Below, one piece after another: positions 1 through 8,845 of a stretch of DNA of 64,000 nucleotides. The DNA comes from Streptomyces xanthii (GTDB taxonomy: Bacteria > Actinomycetota > Actinomycetes > Streptomycetales > Streptomycetaceae). The position numbers and the translations under genes were made by a program. The notes beneath the pieces are model-generated. The model was given only the letters and a program-made list of their open reading frames with translations. It was not told the DNA's origin and did not search any database. The stretch is taken from positions 6,324,001-6,388,000 of the forward strand of contig NZ_CP061281.1 in the NCBI RefSeq assembly GCF_014621695.1. The letters run 5' to 3'. Positions within the stretch are counted from its first letter, which is position 1. Each line of letters starts with the position of its first letter.

Positions 1-2
1 TG

Positions 3-257
3 CACGCCATCTGCCCGCAGGGCGTGCGCACCGACATGCTCACCGAGGCCGGATCCGCCGGTGACCTCGTCCTCGCGCCCACCGCCATCGAACCGGAGGA
101 CGTCGCCGACGCCCTGTTCGCGGGCATGGCCGAGGACCGCTTCCTGATCCTGCCGCACCCCGAGGTCGCCGGGTACTACGCGGGCCGCGCCGCCGCCCCG
201 GACCGCTGGCTCGCCACCATGAACCACATCCAGCAGAAGTGGGAGGCCGGCCGGTGA
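3..257 (+). CDS. SDR family oxidoreductase, C-terminal fragment (window edge)
   Basis: Only the last 84 residues are inside the window; the frame is open to the left edge. The fragment begins with the C(I)PQGVRTDM segment that follows the catalytic helix in short-chain dehydrogenases, where PG/PQG-V-x-T-x-M closes over the cofactor nicotinamide. The catalytic YxxxK and Rossmann motif would lie upstream. The stop overlaps the GTG start of the acyl-CoA synthetase by GTGA, so the two are translationally coupled and probably act in the same acyl-CoA or alcohol oxidation route. Family assignment rests on this short tail and the context, so it is moderately sure; substrate unknown. Confidence 0.7.
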   Translation, partial: HAICPQGVRTDMLTEAGSAGDLVLAPTAIEPEDVADALFAGMAEDRFLILPHPEVAGYYAGRAAAPDRWLATMNHIQQKWEAGR

Positions 258-1915
258 CCGAGTCGATCTACGCGGCACGCCCCTGGCTCGCCGTCCTCAG
301 CGAGGCCCAGAAGGCCCCCGTCACCCCGCCCGCCACCGTCGTCCACACCTTCGCCGACGCCGTGCGCCGCGCCCCCGACCACCCGGCCCTCGCCTACTTC
401 GACGGCCGCCTCACCTACGCCGAGGTCGACGCCCTCTCCGACTCCGTCGCCGGACACCTCGCCGCCCGGGGCCTGGAGCGCGGAGACCGCGTGGCGATCA
501 TGCTGCAGAACTCTCCGCACTTCGTGCTCGCCCTGCTCGGCGCCTTCAAGGCCGGCGCCGTCGTCGTCCCGGTCAACCCGATGTACAAGGCGGGCGAGGT
601 CGCCCACGTCCTCCACGACGCCGAGGTCACCGCCCTGGTCTGCGCCGACCGCGCCTGGGAGGCGTACCTGCGCGACACCGCCGCGGACTCGCCCGTACGC
701 ATCGCCCTGACCGCCTGCGAACTCGACCTGCAGAGCCGGAACGACACCCGCGTCCTGTCCTTCGAGCGCGTCACCCCGGCGCCCGCCGACACCGACGACC
801 TGCTCGCCGTCGCCCGCGCCGGCCACCCCGCGCCCGCGGACCGCGAGCTGACCAGCGCCGACATCGCGCTCATCAGCTACACCTCCGGCACCAGCGGTAC
901 CCCCAAGGGCGCCACCAACCTGCACGGCAACATCACGCACAACGCCGAACGCCAGCGCACCGGCCTCGGCGTCGCCGAAGGCGCCACCTACTTCGCCCTC
1001 GCGCCCCTGTTCCACATCACCGGCATGGTCTGCGAACTCGTCGCCTGCGTCGCCAACGCGGGCACCCTCGCCCTCGCCTACCGCTTCGAACCCGGCGTCG
1101 TCCTCGACGCGTTCGCCGAGCACAGGCCCGCCTACACCGTCGGCCCGTCCACCGCCTTCATGGCCCTCGGCGCCCAGCCGCAGGCCACCCGCGAGCACTT
1201 CGCGTCCTTCGACTCGATCTCCTCCGGCGGCGCGCCCGTGCCGCCCGCGCTCGTCGAGAAGTTCCGCGCCGCGTTCGGCCCGTACATCCACAACGGCTAC
1301 GGCCTCACCGAGTGCACCGCCCCCTGCGCCACCGTGCCGCCCGGCGTCGAGGCCCCCGTCGACCCGGTCTCCGGCACCCTCGCGGTCGGCGTGCCCGGGC
1401 CCGATGCCGTCGTCCGCATCGTCGACGACCGGGGCGCCGACGTGCCCTTCGGCGAACAGGGCGAGATCGCGGTGCGCGGCCCCCAGGTCGTGCCCGGCTA
1501 CTGGCGCCGCCCCGACGCCACCGCCGAGGCCTTCCCCGACGGCGAACTGCGCACCGGCGACATCGGCTTCATGGACGCGAACGGCTGGCTCTACGTCGTC
1601 GACCGCAAGAAGGACATGATCAACGCGTCCGGCTTCAAGGTCTGGCCGCGCGAGGTCGAGGACGTCCTCTACACCCACCCCGCCGTCCGCGAGGCCGCCG
1701 TCGTCGGCGTCCCCGACGCCTACCGCGGCGAGACCGTCAAGGCGTACGTGAGCCTGCGCCCCGGCGCCGACGCCACCCCGGACGAGCTGTCCGCGTACTG
1801 CAAGGAACGGCTCGCCGCGTACAAGTACCCGCGCGAGGTGGAGGTCCTGCGCGAGCTTCCCAAGACGGCAAGTGGGAAGATCCTCCGGCGGGAACTGCGT
1901 TCACCGGGCGCGTGA
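254..1915 (+). CDS. Acyl-CoA synthetase (AMP-dependent synthetase/ligase, ANL family)
   Basis: A 553-residue adenylate-forming enzyme that would activate a carboxylic acid to acyl-AMP and then acyl-CoA in the cytoplasm. The P-loop-like motif SYTSGTSGTPKG is at about residues 208-219, the hinge region RTGDIG near 434, and the catalytic lysine is in KTASGKIL near residue 541. Length is typical for medium/long-chain or aryl acyl-CoA ligases. The GTG start is chosen because it overlaps the upstream SDR stop; a start five codons earlier is possible but lacks this coupling. Neighbours (SDR, TetR, acyl-CoA dehydrogenase, APH kinase) point to fatty-acid or branched/alicyclic acid breakdown. Acid specificity cannot be read from the sequence. 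Confidence 0.93.
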   Translation: MTESIYAARPWLAVLSEAQKAPVTPPATVVHTFADAVRRAPDHPALAYFDGRLTYAEVDALSDSVAGHLAARGLERGDRVAIMLQNSPHFVLALLGAFKAGAVVVPVNPMYKAGEVAHVLHDAEVTALVCADRAWEAYLRDTAADSPVRIALTACELDLQSRNDTRVLSFERVTPAPADTDDLLAVARAGHPAPADRELTSADIALISYTSGTSGTPKGATNLHGNITHNAERQRTGLGVAEGATYFALAPLFHITGMVCELVACVANAGTLALAYRFEPGVVLDAFAEHRPAYTVGPSTAFMALGAQPQATREHFASFDSISSGGAPVPPALVEKFRAAFGPYIHNGYGLTECTAPCATVPPGVEAPVDPVSGTLAVGVPGPDAVVRIVDDRGADVPFGEQGEIAVRGPQVVPGYWRRPDATAEAFPDGELRTGDIGFMDANGWLYVVDRKKDMINASGFKVWPREVEDVLYTHPAVREAAVVGVPDAYRGETVKAYVSLRPGADATPDELSAYCKERLAAYKYPREVEVLRELPKTASGKILRRELRSPGA

Positions 1916-1931
1916 CCCGCGCAGGACCCGA

Positions 1932-2573
1932 GTGACCGAAGCACCACGAGACAGACAGCGAAGGCAGGTGGCGGCAGTGGCCAAGGCGGCGACGGACGGC
2001 GACGGGACGCCGGTTCCGCAGCGACTCCTGGCGGCCGCCACCCGGCTGTTCGCCGAGCGCGGCTACGACCGGACCTCCGTGCAGGAGATCGTCGAGGCGG
2101 CGGGCGTCACCAAGGGCGCCCTCTACCACTACTTCGGCTCCAAGGACGACCTCCTGCACGAGGTGTACGCGCGCGTGCTGCGCCTCCAGCAGGAGCGGCT
2201 CGACGCCTTCGCCGACCTGGACCAGCCGGTCGAGGAGCGGCTGCGCGCCGCGGCCGCCGACGTGGTCGTCACGACCATCGAGAACCTCGACGACGCGGCG
2301 ATCTTCTTCCGCTCCATGCACCACCTCAGCCCCGAGAAGAACAAGCAGGTACGGGCCGAGCGGCGCCGCTACCACGAGCGGTTCCGGGCCCTGATCGAAG
2401 AGGGCCAGAAAGCCGGCGTCTTCTCCACCGAGACCCCGGCCGACCTCGTCGTCGACTATCACTTCGGCTCGGTCCACCACCTGTCGACCTGGTACCGGCC
2501 CGACGGCCCCCTCACCCCGCAGGAACTCGCCGACCAGCTGGCCGATCTGCTCCTGCGGGCGCTGCGCCCGTAA
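1932..2573 (+). CDS. TetR/AcrR family transcriptional regulator
   Basis: About 213 residues with the N-terminal TetR helix-turn-helix (TSVQEIVEAAGVTKGALYHY, near residues 48-67) followed by a helical ligand-binding domain. The conserved ALYHYFGSKDDLL signature is intact. It follows the acyl-CoA synthetase by 16 bases and is convergent with the acyl-CoA dehydrogenase, so it probably represses this acyl-CoA catabolic group with an acyl-CoA as inducer (inference, by analogy with FadR/KstR-type TetR proteins). The start is uncertain: GTG codons at 1932, 1968 and 1977 are all in frame; 1932 has a weak AGGA upstream and 1977 has AAGG about 10 bases upstream. Confidence 0.9.
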   Translation: MTEAPRDRQRRQVAAVAKAATDGDGTPVPQRLLAAATRLFAERGYDRTSVQEIVEAAGVTKGALYHYFGSKDDLLHEVYARVLRLQQERLDAFADLDQPVEERLRAAAADVVVTTIENLDDAAIFFRSMHHLSPEKNKQVRAERRRYHERFRALIEEGQKAGVFSTETPADLVVDYHFGSVHHLSTWYRPDGPLTPQELADQLADLLLRALRP

Positions 2574-2646
2574 GACGGCCGAGCAGCGCCTCGGCCGCGC
2601 GCCCGGCCTCCGTGAGTACGACGCGGCGGGCCGCACGGGGGTATTG

Positions 2647-2850
2647 ACGGTGCGTGCGCGTCTGCGGGTGCGTGGGGGCTGGTCGCGCCCCGCGGCGGAG
2701 CCGCTGATCGATACAGCCCCGCGCCCCTGGAGATGCGCACTTCGTGCGCGATCTCCACAGGGCAGTGCCCCATCGGGGAAATGCGGCGCGAAGCGCCATG
2801 CATTTCAGGGGCGCGGGGAACTGCGCGAGAAGCCCCACAGGCCCGCACCC
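2647..2850. repeat. Intergenic hairpin-rich element, two facing copies of a dispersed repeat
   Basis: The 287-base gap between the convergent tetR and acyl-CoA dehydrogenase genes holds no credible gene. It contains a hairpin at 2729-2756 (arms GGAGAT-GCGCAC / GTGCGC-G-ATCTCC), another at 2779-2805 (AAATGCGGCGC / GCGCC-AT-GCATTT), and the core CAGGGGCGCGGGG in both orientations (2806-2818 on plus; 2716-2728 on minus). The minus-strand copy matches the element at 59471-59555. Such GC-rich intergenic elements are common in Streptomyces; here they may also act as a bidirectional terminator. Confidence 0.6.
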
Positions 2851-2860
2851 GGCGGCGAGC

Positions 2861-4075
<1,215 letters not shown>

Positions 4076-4080
4076 GCGGG

Positions 4081-5118
4081 TCAGCCTTCCTGGGGGGCCT
4101 TGAGCGTGGTCAGGCCGTGCTCGATGAAGACCGGGACGAGCTCGCCGATCCGGTCGAAGCCGGCGCCGACCGTCTGGCCCAGCGTGTACCGGTAGTGGAT
4201 GCCCTCGAGGATCACGGCGAGCTTGAACCAGGCGAACGCCGTGTACCAGGCGATCGCGGAGACGTCGCGCCCCGAGCGCGCGGCGTACCGCTCGATCAGC
4301 TCGGCCGGGTCCGGGTGCCCCGGGGCCGTCGCGGTCGTGGAGACGGGGGACTCGGTCATGCCGAGGTCCGTGCTGTACATGACCAGCAGGCCCAGGTCCG
4401 TCATGGGATCGCCGAGCGTCGACATCTCCCAGTCGAGGATCGCCTTGATCCGGTCGACACCGTCCGGGTCCTGGCGCACCAGGACGTTGTCGAGCCGGTA
4501 GTCGCCGTGCACGATCGTCGGCGCGGGGGAGTCCGGCAGGGTACGGCCGAGCGCGGCCTGGAGCGCGTCGATGCCGGGCAGATCGCGATTGCGGGAGGCG
4601 TCGAGCTGCTTGCCCCAGCGGCGCAGCTGGCGCTCCAGGAAGCCCTCCGGCCGGCCGAAGTCGCCGAGGCCGACCGCCTCCGGGTCCACGGCGTGCAGGT
4701 CGACGAGCGTGTCGACGAGCCCGAGCACGGCCGCGCGGGTCCGCTCCGGGCCCAGCGTCGCGAGCTGTTCGGCGGTCCGGTACGGGGTGCCGTCGACGAA
4801 CTCCATGACGTAGAAGGGCGCCCCGAGCACGGAGTCGTCCTCGCACAGCAGGACCGGCTCGGGCACCGGCACGTCGGTCGTGTGCAGGGCGGCGATGACC
4901 CGGTGCTCGCGCTTCATGTCGTGCGCGGTGGCCAGGACGTGGCCGAGCGGCGGCCGCCGCACCACCCATCGCGTCGTCCCGTCCCCGACCTGGTACGTCA
5001 GGTTGGAGCGCCCGCCCTCGATGAGCCGCGCGGTCAGCGGACCGCCGACCAGTCCGGGCCGCTCCCGGTCGAGGTGGGCGCGCAGCTGGTCGAGGTCGAG
5101 ACCTGGGGGGTGGCTCAT
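4081..5118 (-). CDS. Phosphotransferase family protein (APH-like kinase, ACAD10/11-type)
   Basis: A 345-residue kinase-fold protein. The catalytic loop HGDYRLDNVL lies near residues 202-211 and the metal-binding ILDWEMSTLGDP near 224-235, both intact, so it should be an active small-molecule kinase. The ATG has a strong GGAGGA site six bases upstream. It is the first gene of a two-gene unit with the acyl-CoA dehydrogenase. In eukaryotic ACAD10/11 the homologous domain phosphorylates the hydroxyl of 4-hydroxyacyl-CoA before dehydration, which makes the same chemistry plausible here. Aminoglycoside resistance is unlikely given the neighbours. Confidence 0.9.
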   Translation of the reverse strand: MSHPPGLDLDQLRAHLDRERPGLVGGPLTARLIEGGRSNLTYQVGDGTTRWVVRRPPLGHVLATAHDMKREHRVIAALHTTDVPVPEPVLLCEDDSVLGAPFYVMEFVDGTPYRTAEQLATLGPERTRAAVLGLVDTLVDLHAVDPEAVGLGDFGRPEGFLERQLRRWGKQLDASRNRDLPGIDALQAALGRTLPDSPAPTIVHGDYRLDNVLVRQDPDGVDRIKAILDWEMSTLGDPMTDLGLLVMYSTDLGMTESPVSTTATAPGHPDPAELIERYAARSGRDVSAIAWYTAFAWFKLAVILEGIHYRYTLGQTVGAGFDRIGELVPVFIEHGLTTLKAPQEG

Positions 5119-5167
5119 CGGGGTCCTCCGGGGAAACGGGCGGCAGCGTCGTCGGCCACCATCATGC

Positions 5168-5193
5168 TGACTGGTCGGTATGTCGTCCAGTGA
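5168..5193. promoter_or_regulatory. Imperfect inverted repeat upstream of the kinase/dehydrogenase unit
   Basis: TGACTGG (5168-5174) and CCAGTGA (5187-5193) form arms matching at six of seven positions with a 12-base spacer, about 50 bases upstream of the kinase start. Position and symmetry fit a repressor operator, possibly for the TetR protein encoded at 1932-2573. No other feature is visible in the 198-base gap 5119-5316. Confidence 0.3.
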
Positions 5194-5316
5194 TGCGGAC
5201 GAACGTGATCGTTCTTACGCTGCCTCGTCCCGCGCGTTCACGGAAGAGGGCCTCGCCGGACGCTCCCCGGGCCGTGCCGGTCCGCCGCTCACGCCGCGCC
5301 GCTCACGTCACACGGT

Positions 5317-5634
5317 TCACGTGACGAGCAGCGACGCGAACACCGCCAGCGCCACCGTGCACAGCGACGCCATGACCGCCCCGCGCCGCGACATCACCGG
5401 CGGCGCGACCTCGTGCAGCGCGAGGCCCGTGATGCGCCGGTGCGCCACCGCCAGGAAGCCCAGCCACACCAGCAGGCACAGCGCGGCCGCCACCCAGCCG
5501 AGCGCCCCGCCGGAGCCGCTCAGCGCCGTCCGTCCGGCCAGGATCGCGGCCACCGTGCACGACAGCGTCGTACGCCGCCACGCGAGACGGGTCCGCGCCG
5601 GCTGCAGTCCGGGATCACGTACCGGTTCCTCCAC
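5317..5634 (-). CDS. DUF202 domain membrane protein
   Basis: A 105-residue membrane protein with three predicted hydrophobic segments (about 25-40, 44-63 and 85-104). The N-terminal LQPARTRLAWRRTTLS is the DUF202 signature (xxRTxLAWxRT). The family is widespread, its biochemical role unknown. It lies 6 bases downstream of a second DUF202 gene, an arrangement usual for this family and suggestive of a heteromeric membrane complex (inference). Confidence 0.85.
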   Translation of the reverse strand: MEEPVRDPGLQPARTRLAWRRTTLSCTVAAILAGRTALSGSGGALGWVAAALCLLVWLGFLAVAHRRITGLALHEVAPPVMSRRGAVMASLCTVALAVFASLLVT

Positions 5635-5640
5635 GCCCGC

Positions 5641-6033
5641 TCACCCCGCCCAGCCGGCGAACACCACGACCACCATGGCGACGGCGACCAGCGCGATCAC
5701 CACGCTCAGCAGCGCGGGGAACCGGGACACCGGCAGGTCCTCGCCCTTGCGCATGGCCCGCTCGCAGCGCACCCAGTGGCTGACGGCCCGCAGGGAGCAC
5801 AGCGCGCCCGAGACGAGCAGGGCGAGCGCGAGTCCGACCCGCCAGCCCCAGGGCAGGTCCGGCAGGAACTGGTCGACCGCGAAACCGCCGCCGATCAGCG
5901 CGAGCGCGGTGCGCAGCCAGGCCAGGAAGGTCCGTTCGTTGGCCAGCGAGAACCGGTAGTCCGGCGTCTCGCCGTCGTCCCTGACCCGCTCCGGGGCGAA
6001 CCAGAGCCGTACGTTGCGTGCGAATTCGATCAC
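5641..6033 (-). CDS. DUF202 / YidH family membrane protein
   Basis: A 130-residue inner-membrane protein: a short polar N-terminus, the DUF202 signature SLANERTFLAWLRTALAL (about residues 29-46), then hydrophobic segments near 38-53, 64-83 and 107-126. Related to E. coli YidH, function unknown. The GTG start is preceded by TAAGGT seven bases upstream (6041-6046 on the complement), so the transcript may be leaderless. It heads a two-gene unit with the shorter DUF202 protein. Confidence 0.87.
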   Translation of the reverse strand: MIEFARNVRLWFAPERVRDDGETPDYRFSLANERTFLAWLRTALALIGGGFAVDQFLPDLPWGWRVGLALALLVSGALCSLRAVSHWVRCERAMRKGEDLPVSRFPALLSVVIALVAVAMVVVVFAGWAG

Positions 6034-6057
6034 GGTGTGGACCTTAGGCGGTGTCCG

Positions 6058-6639
6058 TCAGCCGCGGGCCCGCAGGCGTGCCCAGGCCGCGAGCGAGTCC
6101 GGGGTGAACGACCACGTGCCGATGCGCCGGTCCAGCTCCTCCTGCGGCAGGAACGCGTGCCAGGCGACCTCCTCGGCCTGCGGGTTCACCGGCCGGTCGC
6201 AGACCACCTCGTACACCGCCGACCACCACGAGCGCCCCGCCCCGTCCTCGTACAGGAAGCGGAACAGCGGCGTCGGCTGCGGCAGCCCGGAGACGCCGAG
6301 CTCCTCCTGCGCCTCCCGCAGCGCGGCCTCGTCGTACGTCTCTCCCGCGCCGACCACCCCGCCCACGAACATGTCGTACATCCCGGGGAAGACGAGCTTG
6401 GTGCCGGTGCGCCGGTGCACGAACACCCGGCGCTCCGGGTCGCGGGCCAGGACGAACGCGCAGCGGTGCCGCAGCCCCCGCGCGTACGCCTCGCCACGCG
6501 CCACCTGCGCCACGACACGGTCGTCCGCGTCGACGATGTCCAGCATCTCCTCGGCCGAACGCGCCGCGTGCGCCGACACCTCAGGCGCCTCGGAACTCTC
6601 GGCGCCCTCGGAAGGGCTCGCAGAACTCGCAGAACTCAT
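6058..6639 (-). CDS. Nudix hydrolase
   Basis: A 193-residue protein with a complete Nudix box at residues 94-116 (G-x5-E-x7-REAQEELGV), which binds Mg and hydrolyses a nucleoside-diphosphate-X linkage. The roughly 30 leading residues are Ser/Ala/Glu rich and probably disordered. Layout resembles the YfcD/IPP-isomerase-like Nudix group (RVFVHRRTGTKLVFPGMYD), but substrate cannot be assigned. The ATG is preceded by TAGCCT six bases upstream, so the transcript may be leaderless. Not obviously linked to its neighbours. Confidence 0.92.
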   Translation of the reverse strand: MSSASSASPSEGAESSEAPEVSAHAARSAEEMLDIVDADDRVVAQVARGEAYARGLRHRCAFVLARDPERRVFVHRRTGTKLVFPGMYDMFVGGVVGAGETYDEAALREAQEELGVSGLPQPTPLFRFLYEDGAGRSWWSAVYEVVCDRPVNPQAEEVAWHAFLPQEELDRRIGTWSFTPDSLAAWARLRARG

Positions 6640-6673
6640 GCCCCGAGGCTAAGCCGTGCCCCGGGCCCCGCCC

Positions 6674-7573
6674 CTACACCGGGCTCGACTCCGCGTTCCG
6701 GTCGTGCGCCGCCGCCCCCGGCATCGCCGGATGCAGCCCCAGCAGGACGACCCCCGCCACGATCCCGGCCAGCCCCAGCACCTCCCAGGTCAGCGCCGCC
6801 GCGTCCGTGCGCAGCCGGTCCCCGAGGAATCCCACCCCGCACGCGATCCCGGCCAGCGGCTGCGCGGCGGTCAGCGCGGGCAGCGACATCCGCAGCGGCG
6901 CCGTCTCGAAGGCGCTCTGCACCAGCAGCAGCCCCGTCACCCCGAGCAGCAGCACCGCGTACGGCTGCCAGCCCAGGAACAGATGGCTCAGGCCGCCCGC
7001 CTGGAACCGCTGCCCGCTGACCCGGGTCAGCGCGTCCTGCACCCCGTAGAGCATCCCGGTCGCCACCGCCAGGAGCACCGGCGCCTTGCTCAGCCGGGAC
7101 CGTTTGGCGAGCGCCGCGAGGAGCAGAGCCCCGCCCACCATCAGCCCGATGATCAGCCAGTGCCGCAGCGGCCCCGCCTTCTCGCCGCCCCCGCTGGGCT
7201 GCCCCGCCACGATGAAGGCGGTGACGCCGCCCGCGAGCAGCAGGAGACCGAGCCAGCCCTGCCGGCCCAGCGGCACGTACGTCTGGAGCCGGGAGAGCAG
7301 CAGGGCGAAGAGGAGGTTCGTCGCGAGCAGCGGCTCGACCAGCGACACCTCGCCGTTGCCGAGCGCCACCGCGCCGAGCGCCATGCCGCACACCATGAAC
7401 CCGATGCCCGCGAGCCAGCGGGGCATCCGCATCAGGTCGAGCAGGAGCCGGGGCCGCAGGAAGTCGCCGAGCGGGGCGCGCCGGGCCGCGTTCTGCTGGA
7501 GCACGAAGCCGATGCCCAGACAGAAGGCCGCGCTCACGGCGAGGACGAGGACGAGAACCGGCACGCTGTGCAC
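6674..7573 (-). CDS. DMT superfamily transporter (EamA-like)
   Basis: A 299-residue, strongly hydrophobic protein with about ten membrane segments arranged as two five-helix halves, as expected for drug/metabolite transporters. The second half contains the typical QSAFETAPLRMSLPALTAAQPL segment in shortened form (APLRMSLPALTAAQP). The GTG start follows a weak purine-rich site. Substrate unknown; similar Streptomyces proteins are annotated only as DMT family transporters. It is divergent from the unknown gene at 7846, with a long palindrome between them. Confidence 0.88.
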   Translation of the reverse strand: MHSVPVLVLVLAVSAAFCLGIGFVLQQNAARRAPLGDFLRPRLLLDLMRMPRWLAGIGFMVCGMALGAVALGNGEVSLVEPLLATNLLFALLLSRLQTYVPLGRQGWLGLLLLAGGVTAFIVAGQPSGGGEKAGPLRHWLIIGLMVGGALLLAALAKRSRLSKAPVLLAVATGMLYGVQDALTRVSGQRFQAGGLSHLFLGWQPYAVLLLGVTGLLLVQSAFETAPLRMSLPALTAAQPLAGIACGVGFLGDRLRTDAAALTWEVLGLAGIVAGVVLLGLHPAMPGAAAHDRNAESSPV

Positions 7574-7674
7574 CTCGGACTGCGCTCGGAAAACACATCG
7601 CTATGCGGCTGACGATAGCGCTCCGGGCCCGGCAGCGCCCGCGGCCGCGAGGTGGTTGAAATGTCATGCAAGTG

Positions 7675-7699
7675 AACTCGTCGGAATGTGCGACGAGTT
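7675..7699. promoter_or_regulatory. Perfect 9-bp inverted repeat in a divergent intergenic region
   Basis: AACTCGTCG (7675-7683) and CGACGAGTT (7691-7699) are exact reverse complements separated by 7 bases. It sits in the 272-base gap between the divergent DMT transporter and the unknown gene at 7846, the position expected of an operator. A transcribed hairpin is the alternative. Nothing else clear was seen in this gap. Confidence 0.4.
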
Positions 7700-7845
7700 G
7701 GTGAAGCCCGTCTTCCGATCACCCTTGACGGGGAGCCCTCCCTACCGGTTTGCTGTGCGTGATCATCCGCCCCTTGGCCGCCCCGACCGCGCAGCCTCGC
7801 GCGCCGCAGACGGCGTTACTGAAAAGTCGTAGAGGAACCGTCGCG

Positions 7846-8808
7846 GTGTCCCCACCCCCGCCCCCGCTCGGCCGCCCTCGCAAGAAGGCCACGCACTCCT
7901 TCGATCCCGCGCTCGACGACGCCGACCTCGTCGCCGCCCGCACCGCGCTCGCCCAGGGCCGGTGGTCCGAGGCCAGAACGCTGCTCGCGGGCACCGGCGA
8001 CGACTGGGACCGGCGCGGCCACCGGATCATGGTCCTGGCCCAGGAGCCCACCACCACCGCCTGGGTCCGCGACTGGCTCCTGGTCGAACCGGAGTCGACG
8101 GACGCCGCCGTCCTGCTCGCCTGCGCCGGCGTCCACCGGGCGCTCGCCGGCAAGGTCCGCCCGGACAAGATCCGCGACGGCTGCCTCGACGCCGCCGCCC
8201 TGGTCCCCGCCGATCCCACGCCCTGGCTCGGACTGCTCCTCCTGGAGCGTGAGTTGGGCCGCGAGGAGGACGTCGTGCGGCTCTTCGACGAGGTCCGCCA
8301 CCGGCACCCCGGCCACCACCACGCCCACCACCTCATGGTCGCCCGGCTCGCCGAGCGCCGTGCCGCCGCGGGCCAGGACCCGCTGCACGAGGTCTACGAC
8401 TTCGCCGCCTGGGCCGCCGAGCAGGCCCCGCCCTCCTCGCCGCTCGCCGTCCTGCCCGTCGTCGCCCACGCCGAGCGCTACCGGGTCCTCGCGAAGGCGG
8501 GCACCGAGCCCGCCGACCCCAAGGCCTCGGGCCACTGGGCCGGCCGCCGGGCCCGCGTCGTCATGAAGGCCGCCTTCGACTGGTGGCTGGAGTGGGGCGA
8601 GACCCCCACCGGCGCCGCCCGTCCGCGCGACCGCGTCGACCTCAACTTCCTCGCCCACGCCAAGTACTGCGAGGGCCGCCCCGCCGAGGCCGCCGCCCTG
8701 TTCCACCGCATCGGACCGCACGTCACACCGGAGCCCTGGTCCTACCCCGACCGGGACCCGTACGAAGCGTTCCGTGCCGCGCGCAGTGCCGCGCTCGGCA
8801 CGGCGTAG
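7846..8808 (+). CDS. Uncharacterised protein with helical-repeat (TPR-like) character
   Basis: A 320-residue soluble protein that I do not recognise. The start is placed at GTG 7846, with AGAGGA nine bases upstream; an ATG further upstream (7750) would add a Pro/Ala-rich segment with no ribosome-binding site. The body is built of amphipathic helix pairs (AARTALAQGRWSEARTLLAG near 30-50; VARLAERRAAAGQDPL), typical of TPR-like repeats, and there is a conspicuous His cluster (HRHPGHHHAHHL, about 148-159). No signal peptide or membrane segment. It ends 37 bases before the APC permease and is likely cotranscribed with it. Confidence 0.8.
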   Translation: MSPPPPPLGRPRKKATHSFDPALDDADLVAARTALAQGRWSEARTLLAGTGDDWDRRGHRIMVLAQEPTTTAWVRDWLLVEPESTDAAVLLACAGVHRALAGKVRPDKIRDGCLDAAALVPADPTPWLGLLLLERELGREEDVVRLFDEVRHRHPGHHHAHHLMVARLAERRAAAGQDPLHEVYDFAAWAAEQAPPSSPLAVLPVVAHAERYRVLAKAGTEPADPKASGHWAGRRARVVMKAAFDWWLEWGETPTGAARPRDRVDLNFLAHAKYCEGRPAEAAALFHRIGPHVTPEPWSYPDRDPYEAFRAARSAALGTA

Positions 8809-8845
8809 CCGTCGACCACGACCCACCGTGAAGGGACACCCCCCG

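Noticed and set aside
176..1678. Long open frames antisense to the acyl-CoA synthetase and many other genes
   Set aside because: They have GC-skewed, low-complexity translations (Gly/Val/Asp/His/Arg rich) with no recognisable domain and are shadows of high-GC coding sequence.
4081..5118. Aminoglycoside resistance gene
   Set aside because: Although the fold is APH-like, pairing with an acyl-CoA dehydrogenase indicates acyl-CoA metabolism.
7725..7748. TTGACG as -35 for the gene at 7846
   Set aside because: No TAnnnT lies at 16-19 bases; the nearest TACCGG is only 12 bases away.
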